Source of the DNA: Desarmillaria ectypa
Lineage: Eukaryota; Basidiomycota; Agaricomycetes; Agaricales; Physalacriaceae
Direction of reading: 5' to 3'
Length of the DNA stretch: 64,000 nucleotides
Assembly: GCA_030407005.1 (NCBI GenBank)
Contig: JAUDYN010000002.1
Location: 806,001 to 870,000 of the forward strand
Positions 1 to 10,374 of this stretch are shown here, in pieces. The notes under the pieces are model-generated. The model was not told where the DNA came from. It ran no database searches and was given only the letters and a program-made list of their open reading frames with translations. A program made the position numbers and the translations under genes. Every line of letters starts with the position of its first letter. The first letter of the stretch is position 1.

Positions 1-1510
1 CATCCCGTGCAACCCTCACCAGCTGGGACCAACAAAGTGGCGGCAGCTTTAAAGTTCGGCTGTGTAGCACAATATCTCCGAAAAATGCAGCTGGATCGAG
101 CAAGTCTGCGGGTCTTCCTGCTGACAGACCAGTGACCTCAACAGATTGAATTGCAGCGATCAATTCGAAAGAATCAACATCAGGGGCAACGATATAACGC
201 GAGTGGTAAGGAAAATGGCGAAGCAGGCGTTCGACTTTGAGCTCCATGTCCAGTACCGGTTGGTCGCAATCTAGAAGTTTCCCGTCCGCCTGCAGACAGT
301 TTTTAAGCAAGGATTTATACATGTCAATACTTGGGAGAATATTTGGTCGAAGGTTAAGCAACATCTTATTTCATGCCATTGCAAGCCCCTGATAGACTGT
401 ATGACTATGCTTTGAACGCTGGGATTCCAGGAGACTTATAAGAGCCAGTTCAATGCTTCAGCCGTCAAGTTCGTTGCCGTCTGCTGAACAGACTCTGACT
501 CCACCATTGTCAATGTTTTTGTACTTCTTGTTTCACATCAGGAAGACGACGAATCATGGCGCTGAAACTTCTTTGTCTCCATGCATCAAGGAAATTATAT
601 TTCTTCCATGATATATGTGGAGTGATGTGGCGAGGGGAAACATAGACGAGATCATAGAGTGGTGTATGGTAGGGGCACTGAGGAAAGAGAATAGGAAGGA
701 TGGTCATTGTTACATACGCAGCATAGACAATAGTTGTTGCTGCACAAATGATCCACGATAGAGCTTCCCGGAGCAGTGGAAGGAAAATGACCAAGCCGAT
801 GAGAAATATTGCAAGAGCGATATGCATAGGGACGGGGAGGAATCCTACGATGACCTGGACATGCCACTTTTGAAAGCCGGCATATCGGAACTGGCGAGTA
901 AAACTATGGTCGTACGGCGTCCCGGACGGCAGGACGACATAGTAGTGGAGCCATTGCTTCACAAGTACGGTGACGAGCGCTATCGTCAGGCTTAAGAACA
1001 GACTGACAAACCGGAGCCCGTTCACCCGAAATCCGTGGCAGCGGGAACAAAAAACAGTGCTGGGGTTCGATGGGGAAGGAGAAATGGCATCGACCGAGGG
1101 TACCATTGACGATAGCGCGCTGAACGAGGACTTATTCGAAAAGCAGAGACGCGACATGGCAGTGTAGTTCGCCTGGAGGTTCTGGTATGTCTGCGCAACA
1201 AAGGTCGTCGCGACTGCTGAGAAAAGACCCCGCCTTCGCGTTCTAAGTTCACAGAAAGCAAAAGGCCTACAAAAACGAGTAATGTTTCAACGTTGTCCCG
1301 AGACTCTTCGAGTATTCTGCTTTCGTCTTCGTACGTTCTCCGAACTCTCGCACTCGGTATTGTCTCTTCATAGTTGTATGCGTCGTTTCCTATCCGGCAC
1401 TTGATGAGATACGGCGACGCAGGAAAGACGCGCTTTTGGCACCTTTCTTAACTGTAAGATTCGGCCTCATCGTTCCAAAAACCTTCTTCGCGCCCGGGCA
1501 GGGCCGTGGT
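1..1510 (-). pseudogene. Decayed DUF6535 membrane protein gene (copy 1), cut by the window edge
   Basis: Read on the minus strand, this stretch aligns by eye along its length with the DUF6535 locus at 24936-27976. It has the pre-intron block AKKVFGTMRPN, then EDESRI, the core VNGLRFVSLFLSLTIALV, then KQWLHYYV, SFTRQFRYAGFQKWHVQV and several hydrophobic segments, and near the left edge FELIAAIQS and LPPLCWSQLVR. Several lesions break it. An in-frame TAA lies at 436-438 where the other copy has Ser. The frame shifts after the KQEVQKH segment near 510. Compensating indels scramble the residues between about 1020 and 1140, one of them in an A6 run near 1050. About 14 residues that the other copy keeps after the YNYEE motif are missing. 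DUF6535 proteins are uncharacterised multi-pass proteins expanded in mushrooms. The gene continues beyond base 1. The 5' end is not resolved. Confidence 0.75.
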
Positions 1511-2843
1511 AGGTCACTTCCGTTCACTTTTACCTTCCTCTGCCCCTACCTCTGGGTCATGCCTTTGCTCCCCGCCTCCTTCGTTTCCTCTCTCTGCATT
1601 CCCGTCGCCGCTGATGGTTTGGCTGTGCCCTGGATCCGAGCTCGATGAACCATTGATTTGGTTAATGGGCATGGTAGTGTCGAATATCTGTCGAAAGGAG
1701 GACGAAACACATAAGCGATTCCCAGGATTGCCGCATGTTCAGCGTTGGGATAATAAGCGTCACACTGTAGAGGGTGGTGAAAAGCCAAAAATGAAAATTA
1801 CCTCCCACCAATTTGGAACGTTCGTCTTCATCACCATCGTGACTGACTTGAAAAGTATCCAATTACTTTCCTTATACATCAAAAAACCCCACCGATTACT
1901 GAATAACCTCCAGAGCTAGAGAAGAAAATATGCATCTATTAAAATGGAACACAATTGAAAATACCGACCTATGCGGACACCAGGCAAGTGTGTCCACCGC
2001 CGTAATGTACAATTAGCGTAAGCAGCGCTCAGCTCGTCCACTCAATTCATGACAGTGACAGAAGCTGCCGCTGGAACTTCTGGGGATCACCGTTCCGACT
2101 CTGCCCACTAGTACTCAAACACGTTGACCGACAATGTTTGTAATAGCTATTTCCAGTGCTGTGGAGACTTCAGTGTGTCAGGGCTAAGCCCACTGTGACT
2201 TGAAACACACCGTTTTTATGAGTCTAACCCTGAAAATCTCCGGCTTCGGTGTTGGCGATACGGCATAGAACTTTGAAGACTGCGAAGAAATGTGAGCATG
2301 ATCAGATATTCGCAATTTTCATGATTTACTTACGTACGTAGAGGCGTCCAGTCCTGCGTTGGGTTGCATGGCGTCACTTCAAGGTCAACTCCACTCTGGG
2401 GCAAGCTCATTAGAATGAACGCTAGGAGTTTCGAGATACCGGTAATACCAATTCGACACCTCCGAAAGCTACGCTGCCCTTTTGCTTTTTGCATTCAATG
2501 CTATCAATATCGTGATCAATGACCCCAGCTGTATCTCGCAAGTCGATGTGGAGGCGTTGAGGCAGTGCCGACGATACCAACACTTTGCAAGCGATGCATG
2601 TCCTAAGAAGGCTTGAAACTGCTTACGGCCGAGATGTCCACTTCTCTGAGCCTGCCTTAGCGGACATAGGATATTTGCAGTACGTGAATTACACATCATA
2701 AGTCATTCTCTATCAGAATGGCCGATGAAACTGCGCCTTGCGCCAGGATTTTTTCGTCAGCTACTCCGAGTCTTGTCAGCACGGCCAAAGATTTGTTTTT
2801 TTTTTTTGCAGACCTTGTTAGGACATGTAGCCTGAGCTTGGAG
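1511..2843. other. Intergenic, no gene recognised
   Basis: Only short overlapping open frames without family resemblance or convincing splice structure are present. The part next to 1510 may include the acidic first exon of the decayed DUF6535 gene on the minus strand. A T14 run ending in gcag lies near 2796-2813, upstream of the secreted-protein promoter. Confidence 0.5.
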
Positions 2844-2850
2844 TATAAAA
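2844..2850 (+). promoter_or_regulatory. TATA box of the modular secreted protein gene
   Basis: The sequence tataaaa lies 91 bases before the ATG at 2941. It is followed by a pyrimidine-rich leader (many ctt/tct runs between 2880 and 2935), a common arrangement for strongly expressed fungal genes. Assignment is by position and sequence only. Confidence 0.6.
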
Positions 2851-2940
2851 GATGTTCCAAGTCTGCCATGGATCTTCACCAAGCTTTCCTTTGAGCTTTT
2901 CTTCTATTCTCGTTCTTCGCCCTTCGACAACTTTTTAATC

Positions 2941-3739
2941 ATGTCTCGCCTCACCTCTCTCTTCGTCATCCTTGCGGTCGCCGTCGGTCTCTCTGCAGCC
3001 GCTACTTGCCCTGCTAGAGACAACAATGACTCCCCACTCCTCCACTCGTCAAACGACGGCAATTTTGTCACCTGCGTCTACCAGGCGGCGCGAACTTGTA
3101 CTTACTTCGAGGTAAGGCAGTCTCGCGGGTTACAGAGCTCTTCGCTGACTATAATATAGAATGGTGGCTTCTCCTCCGGGTCGAGTGTCTGCCCCGGCAG
3201 TATCCCGGCACGCCGCGCTTTGGCGGAGAGGGCGCGAGACGCTGTTTGTTCGGCCACCGACGACAACAGTTCTCCCCTCCTCCGCTCATCTAACGATGGC
3301 AACTTTGTCACTTGTGTCTACCACGACGCTGGAACCTGCACTTACTTCGAGGTGGGCTTCGTCCCTTACTCGACACGCTTTGTTCTGACCTCCTTCATTT
3401 AGAACGGAAGCTTCTCCTCTGGGTCGAGTGTTTGCCCGGATAGCATTTCCGCTGCCGTAGCCGTAGCCGCGGCTACTTGTTTCCCCAGGGACAATGACGG
3501 AGGCGCGCTCCTCAGTACATCCAATGATGGGAACTTCGTTTCGTGCCACTACGCAGATGCCGGGCTTTGCACTTACTTCGAGGTACGGGACTTCCCTTCT
3601 ATTGTGGCTGAAATAAGAAAATGACGTATTGTCAATGTAGAATGGAGGCTTCTCGTCGGGCTCGAGCGTTTGCCCCAGCAGCATCCCTGCCAAACGTAGC
3701 ATCACCTCCGCCAAGTTTGGCCGCGCTTACAGCGCTTGA
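2941..3739 (+). CDS. Small secreted cysteine protein with three repeated modules
   Basis: The model is join(2941..3111, 3160..3351, 3403..3582, 3641..3739), giving 213 residues. Residues 1-20 form a signal peptide (hydrophobic stretch LFVILAVAVGLSAAA). The rest is a three-fold repeat. Each unit has a Cys after an Ala/Val-rich stretch, then SSNDGNFVTC or a close variant, then CTYFE, then NGGFSSGSSVCP, so four Cys per unit. All three introns (48, 51 and 58 nt) are phase 0 and lie exactly between CTYFE and NGGF or NGSF. The coding unit was therefore probably duplicated together with its intron. Similar single-module Cys proteins are common hypothetical secreted proteins of mushrooms. The role is unknown, and extracellular or cell-wall location is inferred from the signal peptide. 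Confidence 0.8.
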
Positions 3740-4464
3740 GTGACCATCGAGTCATTGCCGGAAGAAAGAAGTGATACAATACTTTTTCTTTCCCAGGTTC
3801 CTTTCGAATTGTTACGGATTATTTCAGGCTCGGATAAAGTTTGCGTAGTTTTCAATATCTGTTTCAGTGCTTTGTTAAGTTGTTCAATAAATTTATGAGT
3901 TTTCGATAAATGTGGTGGTGGTGACAGTTTCTGTGATATTCCAGCGCGGATCATAACAAGCGCCCACACTCGCCAGACTCACCTCGGGATTGGTAAGTGC
4001 TGTGTTGAGTCTTACTCAACCAGATTTCCTTTATTTTCATGAATATTCTAGTAGTTTCTTTCAATAGTAGTATAAATACTTGTATGTAGAACAGGACAGC
4101 CTTGTGCGTTTGCCTCCCAATGGTTCCCTATTGCTTGGTAATTACCCCCTTTATCCGACAGTTTCAGACGTGCATATGGCTGCTGAATTAACTAACCGTA
4201 TCCCTTTCGGCAGTTCATGACTGCTCATGATCGAAAATTTGCTTCTATGAGAGCGGGCCGCATACGGGCCGTTATGTACAGCCACATGTTTGGTGCAGAA
4301 CCAAGGCAACCTAACTTTGCTTCTGCCAACAAGCACAGATTCCGAGCTGCAAGCTTATCTTCATCTTTCCACTGCTGATCCAATAAGCTTATTCTTATCT
4401 TTATTTCTTTCACCTCTTCTTTCAGTTTTTTTGGGACCATACTTGTCAGTGAAAACGCCACAGA
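3740..4464. other. Intergenic between secreted protein and coiled-coil gene
   Basis: No coding structure is recognised. The minus-strand open frames here have no family resemblance and overlap the 5' part of the next gene. The stretch probably holds the 3' end of the upstream gene and the promoter of the downstream one. Confidence 0.5.
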
Positions 4465-7400
4465 ATGGCGCGTCAACGACAAGATGATGGGTACGACATT
4501 GCTTATCACGCCGTACGAGGATGCGGAGCTGATTTTCATTCACTTAAATGCAAGCCTATATTCCCCGTACCAACAGAGCTACTCCTACCAAGCCCCTGAA
4601 CCACAGGCCATCGTCTTTCCCACCCCAGAAGTCTCGACACCTCCATCACTTCCACCGAAAGAACGACCAGAAAGGACGCGCTCAAATGGCAAGAGGGAAT
4701 CTAGAGAGAAGTATAAAGCTGAACGGTCACGCGTCCTTTCTACTGCCTCGCCCAGAGACATCATGGAACTTCTTATTGACAAGGAGTTCCAGGAGAAAGG
4801 AATGCGCAATCTGCTCCAGCAAATGGCAGATGAACTCTATTCCTCATCAAAACGGCGTACAGAGGCTGAAGAGACTCGCCGGGAAATTCTCGCGATGCAA
4901 GTACTGGAGAACACACGGAATACGGAGAAGATCATGGAGGCGCGTCAGCAGGCTTTAGCTGCTCAGGCTGAGCTTGGAGTCTACAAGCTTCAGCTGGAGA
5001 CGGCAGAAGACGAGATATTGCGGGCTCAAGAGCTTCTGACAGCGGTTGAGAAGCAGAGAATAGATGCTGAAACAGCTGCTTCGAAGCTCAAGAGGGCCAC
5101 GAGGCGCCTCAAGTTGGAGGCTATGAGGCAAGAGGCGCTGGAAAGAGGCAGGCAGGAAGGATTCCAACAAGGATATGACATGTATCACCGCGAGACTCGG
5201 GCGATGGAGGAAGGAGCGAGGCTCGCACAAAGATTCATTCCACCAGCTGCAGAGCCCGTTTCTGCCTTTATCGAAGAGCTTGACGATGAAGAAGAATCCC
5301 AGACTTCTTCAGCACATACTGAAGTTGTAAGAGATATGCGTCAGGATCATGATAGACATCGGGGGCACCGTCGTGGAGGGCCAGAGCACCACAAGTATCG
5401 AGAACCTCGCGAACATCAGCACAGTCGCTCTGGGTCTGAACCACGTCATTATCATACACCGCGTTCTGTCTCTCAGAGCCAACCGCCGCCAAGAGCTCCC
5501 AGCTCTGAACAATCTGTTGGGCCTTCCCGCCCACCATTATCTCGAAGATTATCTCCAGTGCCCGATATCCCTGAAGGATCCCCGGTAATCCCACGTTCTA
5601 TGGAACGGGAGCAGCATCCCGCCCCTAGTTCTAACAATGACTACCAACCCCCTTCCGTAGCAAGTAGTCATCGTCAGACAGAGGAACAACCAAATGTCCC
5701 CATGGCTCCAGTACAGCAGCCTCCGCCCCCAATTACAAACAGTTCTCGGTCAATAGAACAGCAAACCGCACCAGTCATCCCCAATCAAACTCCTGATACG
5801 CAGCCTCTTGCAAGGAGCTTACCGCCCACTTCTGATAATCAGCCCTTTCCTGCAGCTCCAGAGCAGCTGCGTCCACCGACGCGCAGTTCCCAACGTATGG
5901 CAGAACCACAGCGTAATTCGACTTCGGATACAGATTCCATGCTTAGTGGACGTGCACCTATACCGATGCAGTTGCTCCAACCTCGGATGCCCCCACTTCC
6001 AGAAGTGAAGATACCAGAGTATAGGATTCCCGAGCCGAGACCATTGCAATATATAAGAATGCCGGAGCCGCCGGTAGCGCCACAGCCTGCCCCTCCTCCA
6101 GCCTCCGCCCCTCCCCCCGTTCCAGTGGCCCAGCCGATACCTCAAGCGCCTCCCATCGTCGTGCAGCCCATCGTGGTCCCATCTATGACCATTCCGCCTG
6201 ATGTCCTCAGAGGTACCTTTTCGTCTACAGGCCCCTCCGACGCTGAACGTCGTATCTCGACGCCCGACACAACTGCTTCCACAATGACACCCATCTCCAT
6301 GGACAACCTGTCTTCATTCCCGAGACCAGACCGCGAACCGGTCAACCAGTTGCATGTTATTCCTGAGGGAAGCAGTGTTCGGTCAGGATCCGTGACGCCC
6401 ACTGTACCGAGAAATATTCTTAATTCTACACCGGGACATACTGTAGAGGAATGGCGGAGGAGTACCAGTACAGTTCAGGTGAATAAGAATTTGATTTCTC
6501 TTTCTTCCGTGATATTGATACAGATATCCCAGCAGGAATCTCCCCACATACCTCTATCCCGCGCACAATCAAATGGGTCCCTCCACCAGCCGACCATGCT
6601 TCAAACCTCTCAACAGCTTTCTGCATCATCTAGCCGCGAGACGCTCTCCCCTAATGACGGCCAGTTGCGCAGATCTTCCAGTCACAGCACACATAGTATA
6701 GATATTGCAGTCGAACCTCCCGTATGTCATTCTCTTTTTCTCTCTCGTGTCCAGCCTTAGCATGCAACACAGTCTCGCCCTCAATCTACTTCAGACCGTT
6801 CCAATGGCCAGGCCATTGGGTTCTTGAGTCCAAACCATACACCCACCATACTTCCACCGGAACCCCCCGAACCTCACCCTGTGGTACCTACCATACCGAT
6901 GAATAATGAACCTAGTACCAACCCTTCAAATCCCCTCGGTTTCATGTCCTACCCCAGTGTTGTCGTCAGCGGACCCGACGATCCTCCCGAAACACCCAAG
7001 ATGATACCCCCAGCTGGTTGGGGGATGAGCGATTGGGGAAAGCCTCCTAGTACCGCTGGTCAGTGTTCGTGAACTGATTAGATGTCAGCAATAACTTACT
7101 TTTCGCAGGCTCTCCCTGGGGTGGCTCAACTTCAGGGCTTCCGGCTGCTACGACATCGGCTGATCCAGGCCCTCAGCAGGCTTCAGGGTTCAGCGCGCCT
7201 CGAACCCCTCGTGCTGCATACGAATATGCGTCTACTCCTCCTGGGTTCGCATACCCCCTTCCTCCAGGCCGGACGCCCTCAAATCCGGCTGTCAACTACC
7301 CTCTTCCCGCGTCCTCCTCTTCTTCCTCCTCCTCCTCTTCTTCGACAACTTCCTCGAGGTCAGGAAGCCGGTCACATAGAAGCCGTCGGAGTGCTGGCAG

Positions 7401-7617
7401 TACACCTGTACAAAACTTTGCGCTTCCGCCGGTTAGTCTTGTTGGCGGGGCTGCAATGTCTCCAGGGGCGAGCCCGCCTGATCCAACGACGTATATGAAC
7501 ACCTTGGCGAATTCTGCGACGGCTACTCCACGGATGGGTGTGGGCAGAGGTATGCCCTCGCCGCTGGTTGGAGGCCAGTCTCCGTATATGGGTTCAGCGT
7601 CTCTTTATCGTTCGTAA
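4465..7617 (+). CDS. Coiled-coil, proline/serine-rich protein of unknown function
   Basis: The model is join(4465..4490, 4555..6478, 6524..6721, 6773..7058, 7109..7617), 980 residues. The start MARQRQDDG was chosen over the downstream ATGs because it splices in frame (64-nt intron) into LYSPYQQSYSYQ and so removes an odd hydrophobic N-terminus. Residues about 60-260 are highly charged and helical, a long coiled coil beginning near PRDIMELLIDKEF and ending at QRFIPP. The remainder is low-complexity Pro/Ser/Gln sequence. An Arg/His-rich patch sits near 5330-5450 and a run of ten Ser codons near 7318-7347. The 45-nt intron at 6479-6523 is a multiple of three without a stop, so it could also be retained. 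No enzymatic domain is visible. A scaffold role is possible but not shown. Confidence 0.75.
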
Positions 7618-7906
7618 CTTATGGAATCGATGTATTAGTATATATGTTCTTTTAGGATCACCCCATGCCAATATTTGCTTGATGGCGCTACTTACCATTA
7701 TATCAATCAGATTCAGTGAAGTGGATGATTGTGTTGTATTAATTGTCTTACGACCTAAATTACACGTGCCGATACCTGCGAATGCTGAAAGTCCCGGCCA
7801 ATAGGAAGACACATGCAGGGCCTAGTTCACTAGGTGCAAGACATTCGGTGTGATCCCGTTTATCAGCCGACGTCCCTGAAACCCTGTTATGTTTAGCTTC
7901 GTATTT

Positions 7907-8150
7907 TTATATTGCCTGCTCTTTCACTAGGGTATCAAGCTCAGCTGCAAGACTCAAGTCTGAAGGAAGCTGTGACTTTCTTCGACCGCACGAACTTTTT
8001 CGTTGGCTCGATCTAACGCCAACTGCGTCTTTTCATTCTTCTCCGAAAGCTTGCCCGCGTCGTCACGCATATTTTGGCAGTGGGTTGTCGACAGCGGGTT
8101 CCTTTCATGTTCTAGCCTCAAAATGTTAGCCCAGATGGGTAAGAAACGCG
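7907..8150 (-). CDS. Coiled-coil coding fragment, possibly a gene relic
   Basis: On the minus strand the frame from about 8130 reads ILRLEHERN, then MRDDAGKLSEKNEKTQLALDRANEK, a clear heptad-like helix. A possible 36-nt intron then leads to LSLAAELDTLVKEQAI and a stop at 7907-7909. No start codon or upstream exon could be joined convincingly. It lies about 550 bases downstream of the DUF6697-like coiled-coil gene on the same strand. It may be the end of a decayed relative or an extra 3' exon of that gene. Coding status is uncertain. Confidence 0.35.
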
Positions 8151-8704
8151 TCAAATGCGGTCCCGAGATGCATACAATACAGTCCCTGGCAGTGTACCAA
8201 GCTAAAGAGACACACGCCTTCAAACGCTCGAATGTATCATATACTCCATTGTTTGATTGAGTGATAATGCAAATATAGCTTCGAGGTTCAAGTCCAAGGA
8301 TAAGTTGACGGCCGAAAGAATGACGTCAGTCCTACTCACCTATGTGTTACTATACTCCACATTTCCCGGTGGATTTACACAATGACTCTTACCATTGAGC
8401 GGTCTCCATAGGGGACCCCGCATCTTAATAGTAGTTTTACTTGATGTGACTGATAAATGCTGATTATAAATTTAAAAAAGTCCTACTCATGAGACGGCCC
8501 TACTCATGAAGATACATCACCATATGACACGGTCGTGAAACTTGGATATATGAATGATGATAATACAATTTCATGTAAACAATGTCTCGAAAGGGATGGA
8601 ACATGCTTGGCATCAGATTTCATGAGAAGCACCCCCGTCCCGAGAGTTGTGCATGTAACAGCAAGAGCAGCAGTACGTCACTGAGAAGGAAACATAAGTA
8701 TGAG
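8151..8704. other. Intergenic, no gene recognised
   Basis: No supported coding sequence is seen here. A GGTTCAAGTCC string near 8284 resembles a tRNA B box, but there is no matching A box or cloverleaf. Confidence 0.4.
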
Positions 8705-10151
8705 CTAATATAATTCACGATACCCACCTACCAGTAAGAATTTAGTATTTTCTTTGTTGTCAGATGGAAGACTACTGGCGAACAAGCGCGGCTTTTTACG
8801 AATTTGATTGTCAGCCCGAACATCCTTCGCGCTCGTAGCTGGTTCAGATCGTTTGGAACAATGCCTAAGACTGTAGAATGTCATGGTCGAATGACCTGGT
8901 TCGTGTCGAGGTATGAGGGTATTTATGACGTCCGTAAAGGCCTTGCACAAGTTGATGCTGTATCCCATCCATTGAAGAAGATAGCATGGAACGATCTTCT
9001 CTCCAGAGTCCACCTGGCCCATGAGAGTATCGACTTGTTCTGGCGTAGCCAGCTGTCCACTGGTAAGACCTCGACTGAACGCTTCGGTAATATACGAACG
9101 ACGAGTCTACATACATAATCAGCAACGATGTGTCGAACAAGAAATGAGAAGGACTACCGTTTCATCGATGGCGATCCACTCTGAAACCTCCATAAATGCA
9201 CTCGGATCGAGTTTTTTTGTGACGAAACGACCGTAATATGTCCACCGATTGGAATGAACATCAGACTATCATCATGAAGAGGTATATGCACTGTTGAAGC
9301 TTTCCTGGTCTACACTGGTCTCGATGAGGAGATCAAACTCCGACTTGGGAACGTCGCGCGGGTCAAACCAATAACCACTGACCACTGTGGCCCATACCCG
9401 GCAAGAAAACCGGCAGAGCTCTTGGTGGACTGGTGTAGAAGAAAAGTCTAGGAAATTTAGCGTCGGCAGAATTCCTCGGTTACGGACCGCGGATGTGCTC
9501 ACGAACGGGTCAACGTCGTCTTCTACAGGCAGGATACATCAGAAGTTGAGTTTCCCGGGTACCAACGCCACGAGGCTCACAATTGGAAGAAGCTCAGTTA
9601 CATGAGTAGGGTTGCTAAATTTGAACGTGGAGAGGCAAGACTGCGTGTTTGGGACAACGCTAGGAGGATGCAGCGCTGCAATCTCCGAGATTCTGCGGGT
9701 ATGGGCGTCGTTAGCTAGCAAGTTGGCTTGTTCCCGTAGGATCTTGGCCTGTACAGCCAGCGCTCAGTACTTGGACAGAGGCCTACTAGTCTGCGAAAAG
9801 CACGTACCTGGTTAACCATGAAGGTATTGTTCTGCAGGGACAGCTGGAGAGATAGCTGATCTTTCTCCTTCTCCAAGCGGGCCACCATCTGATCCTTGTT
9901 CTCTAACTCCAGCTTCTGTTTCTGGACAATCTCAGCCAATTCTTTCCGCTCTTCCTCTGTGGTTTCAATTTTTGAAACCAAATTCGTGCTTTTTTGCCTT
10001 TCACGAGATAGTTCATCGAATAACTCTCGCTAAATCATAGAAGAACACGTAAATTATGGGTCAATACGCGTGAAATAGTGAGTACCTGTAGTTGGTCCCA
10101 TAATGCAAGAGCAAATGAAGATAACCCCACCTCGGGATCCGCCTGGGCCAT
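8705..10151 (-). CDS. Coiled-coil protein with DUF6697-like C-terminal domain
   Basis: The gene starts at 10151 (MAQADPEVG). The first exon ends at 10086 and is followed by introns 10030-10085 and 9749-9807. Exon 2 encodes a strong coiled coil (RELFDELSRERQK, then ERKELAEIVQKQKLE). The C-terminal part reads WTYYGRFVTKKLDP, FMEVSEWIAIDET, then (after the 9107-9157 intron) GQLATPEQVDTLMGQVDSG and IVPCYLLQWMGYSINL. That order resembles the basidiomycete DUF6697 domain (aromatic-Tyr-Gly, EW, VPC..LQ..G), recalled by pattern only. The stop is at 8705. One junction does not work. Between PTHVTELLPI (near 9580) and DDVDPFVS (near 9510) every GT donor is in the wrong phase for the next exon. Either a frameshift, an unusual splice site or a base error is present. 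Function is unknown. Confidence 0.55.
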
Positions 10152-10374
10152 TGTAAGAGTAAATTAGATGAGTATCTCTGGGGGATGCGGAGGCGCCCTA
10201 AAGTTGGCAAGGACGAAAGACTGAATGGATGAAGGCAGAAGAGTAGCGCCAGGTGGTATGACGTCAACCCAATCATACCGGGCCGAAACATCCGTGCCTA
10301 ACAAACAAGTACCTGGCGAATTATCCGTGTTCAAAGTCATGAAAAAGGTATACAAATAACAATTAGAGAAATAT

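Noticed and set aside
8282..8296. GGTTCAAGTCC string resembling a tRNA B box
   Set aside because: No A box at the right distance and no cloverleaf-forming arms. The same string also occurs near 28178 without tRNA structure.
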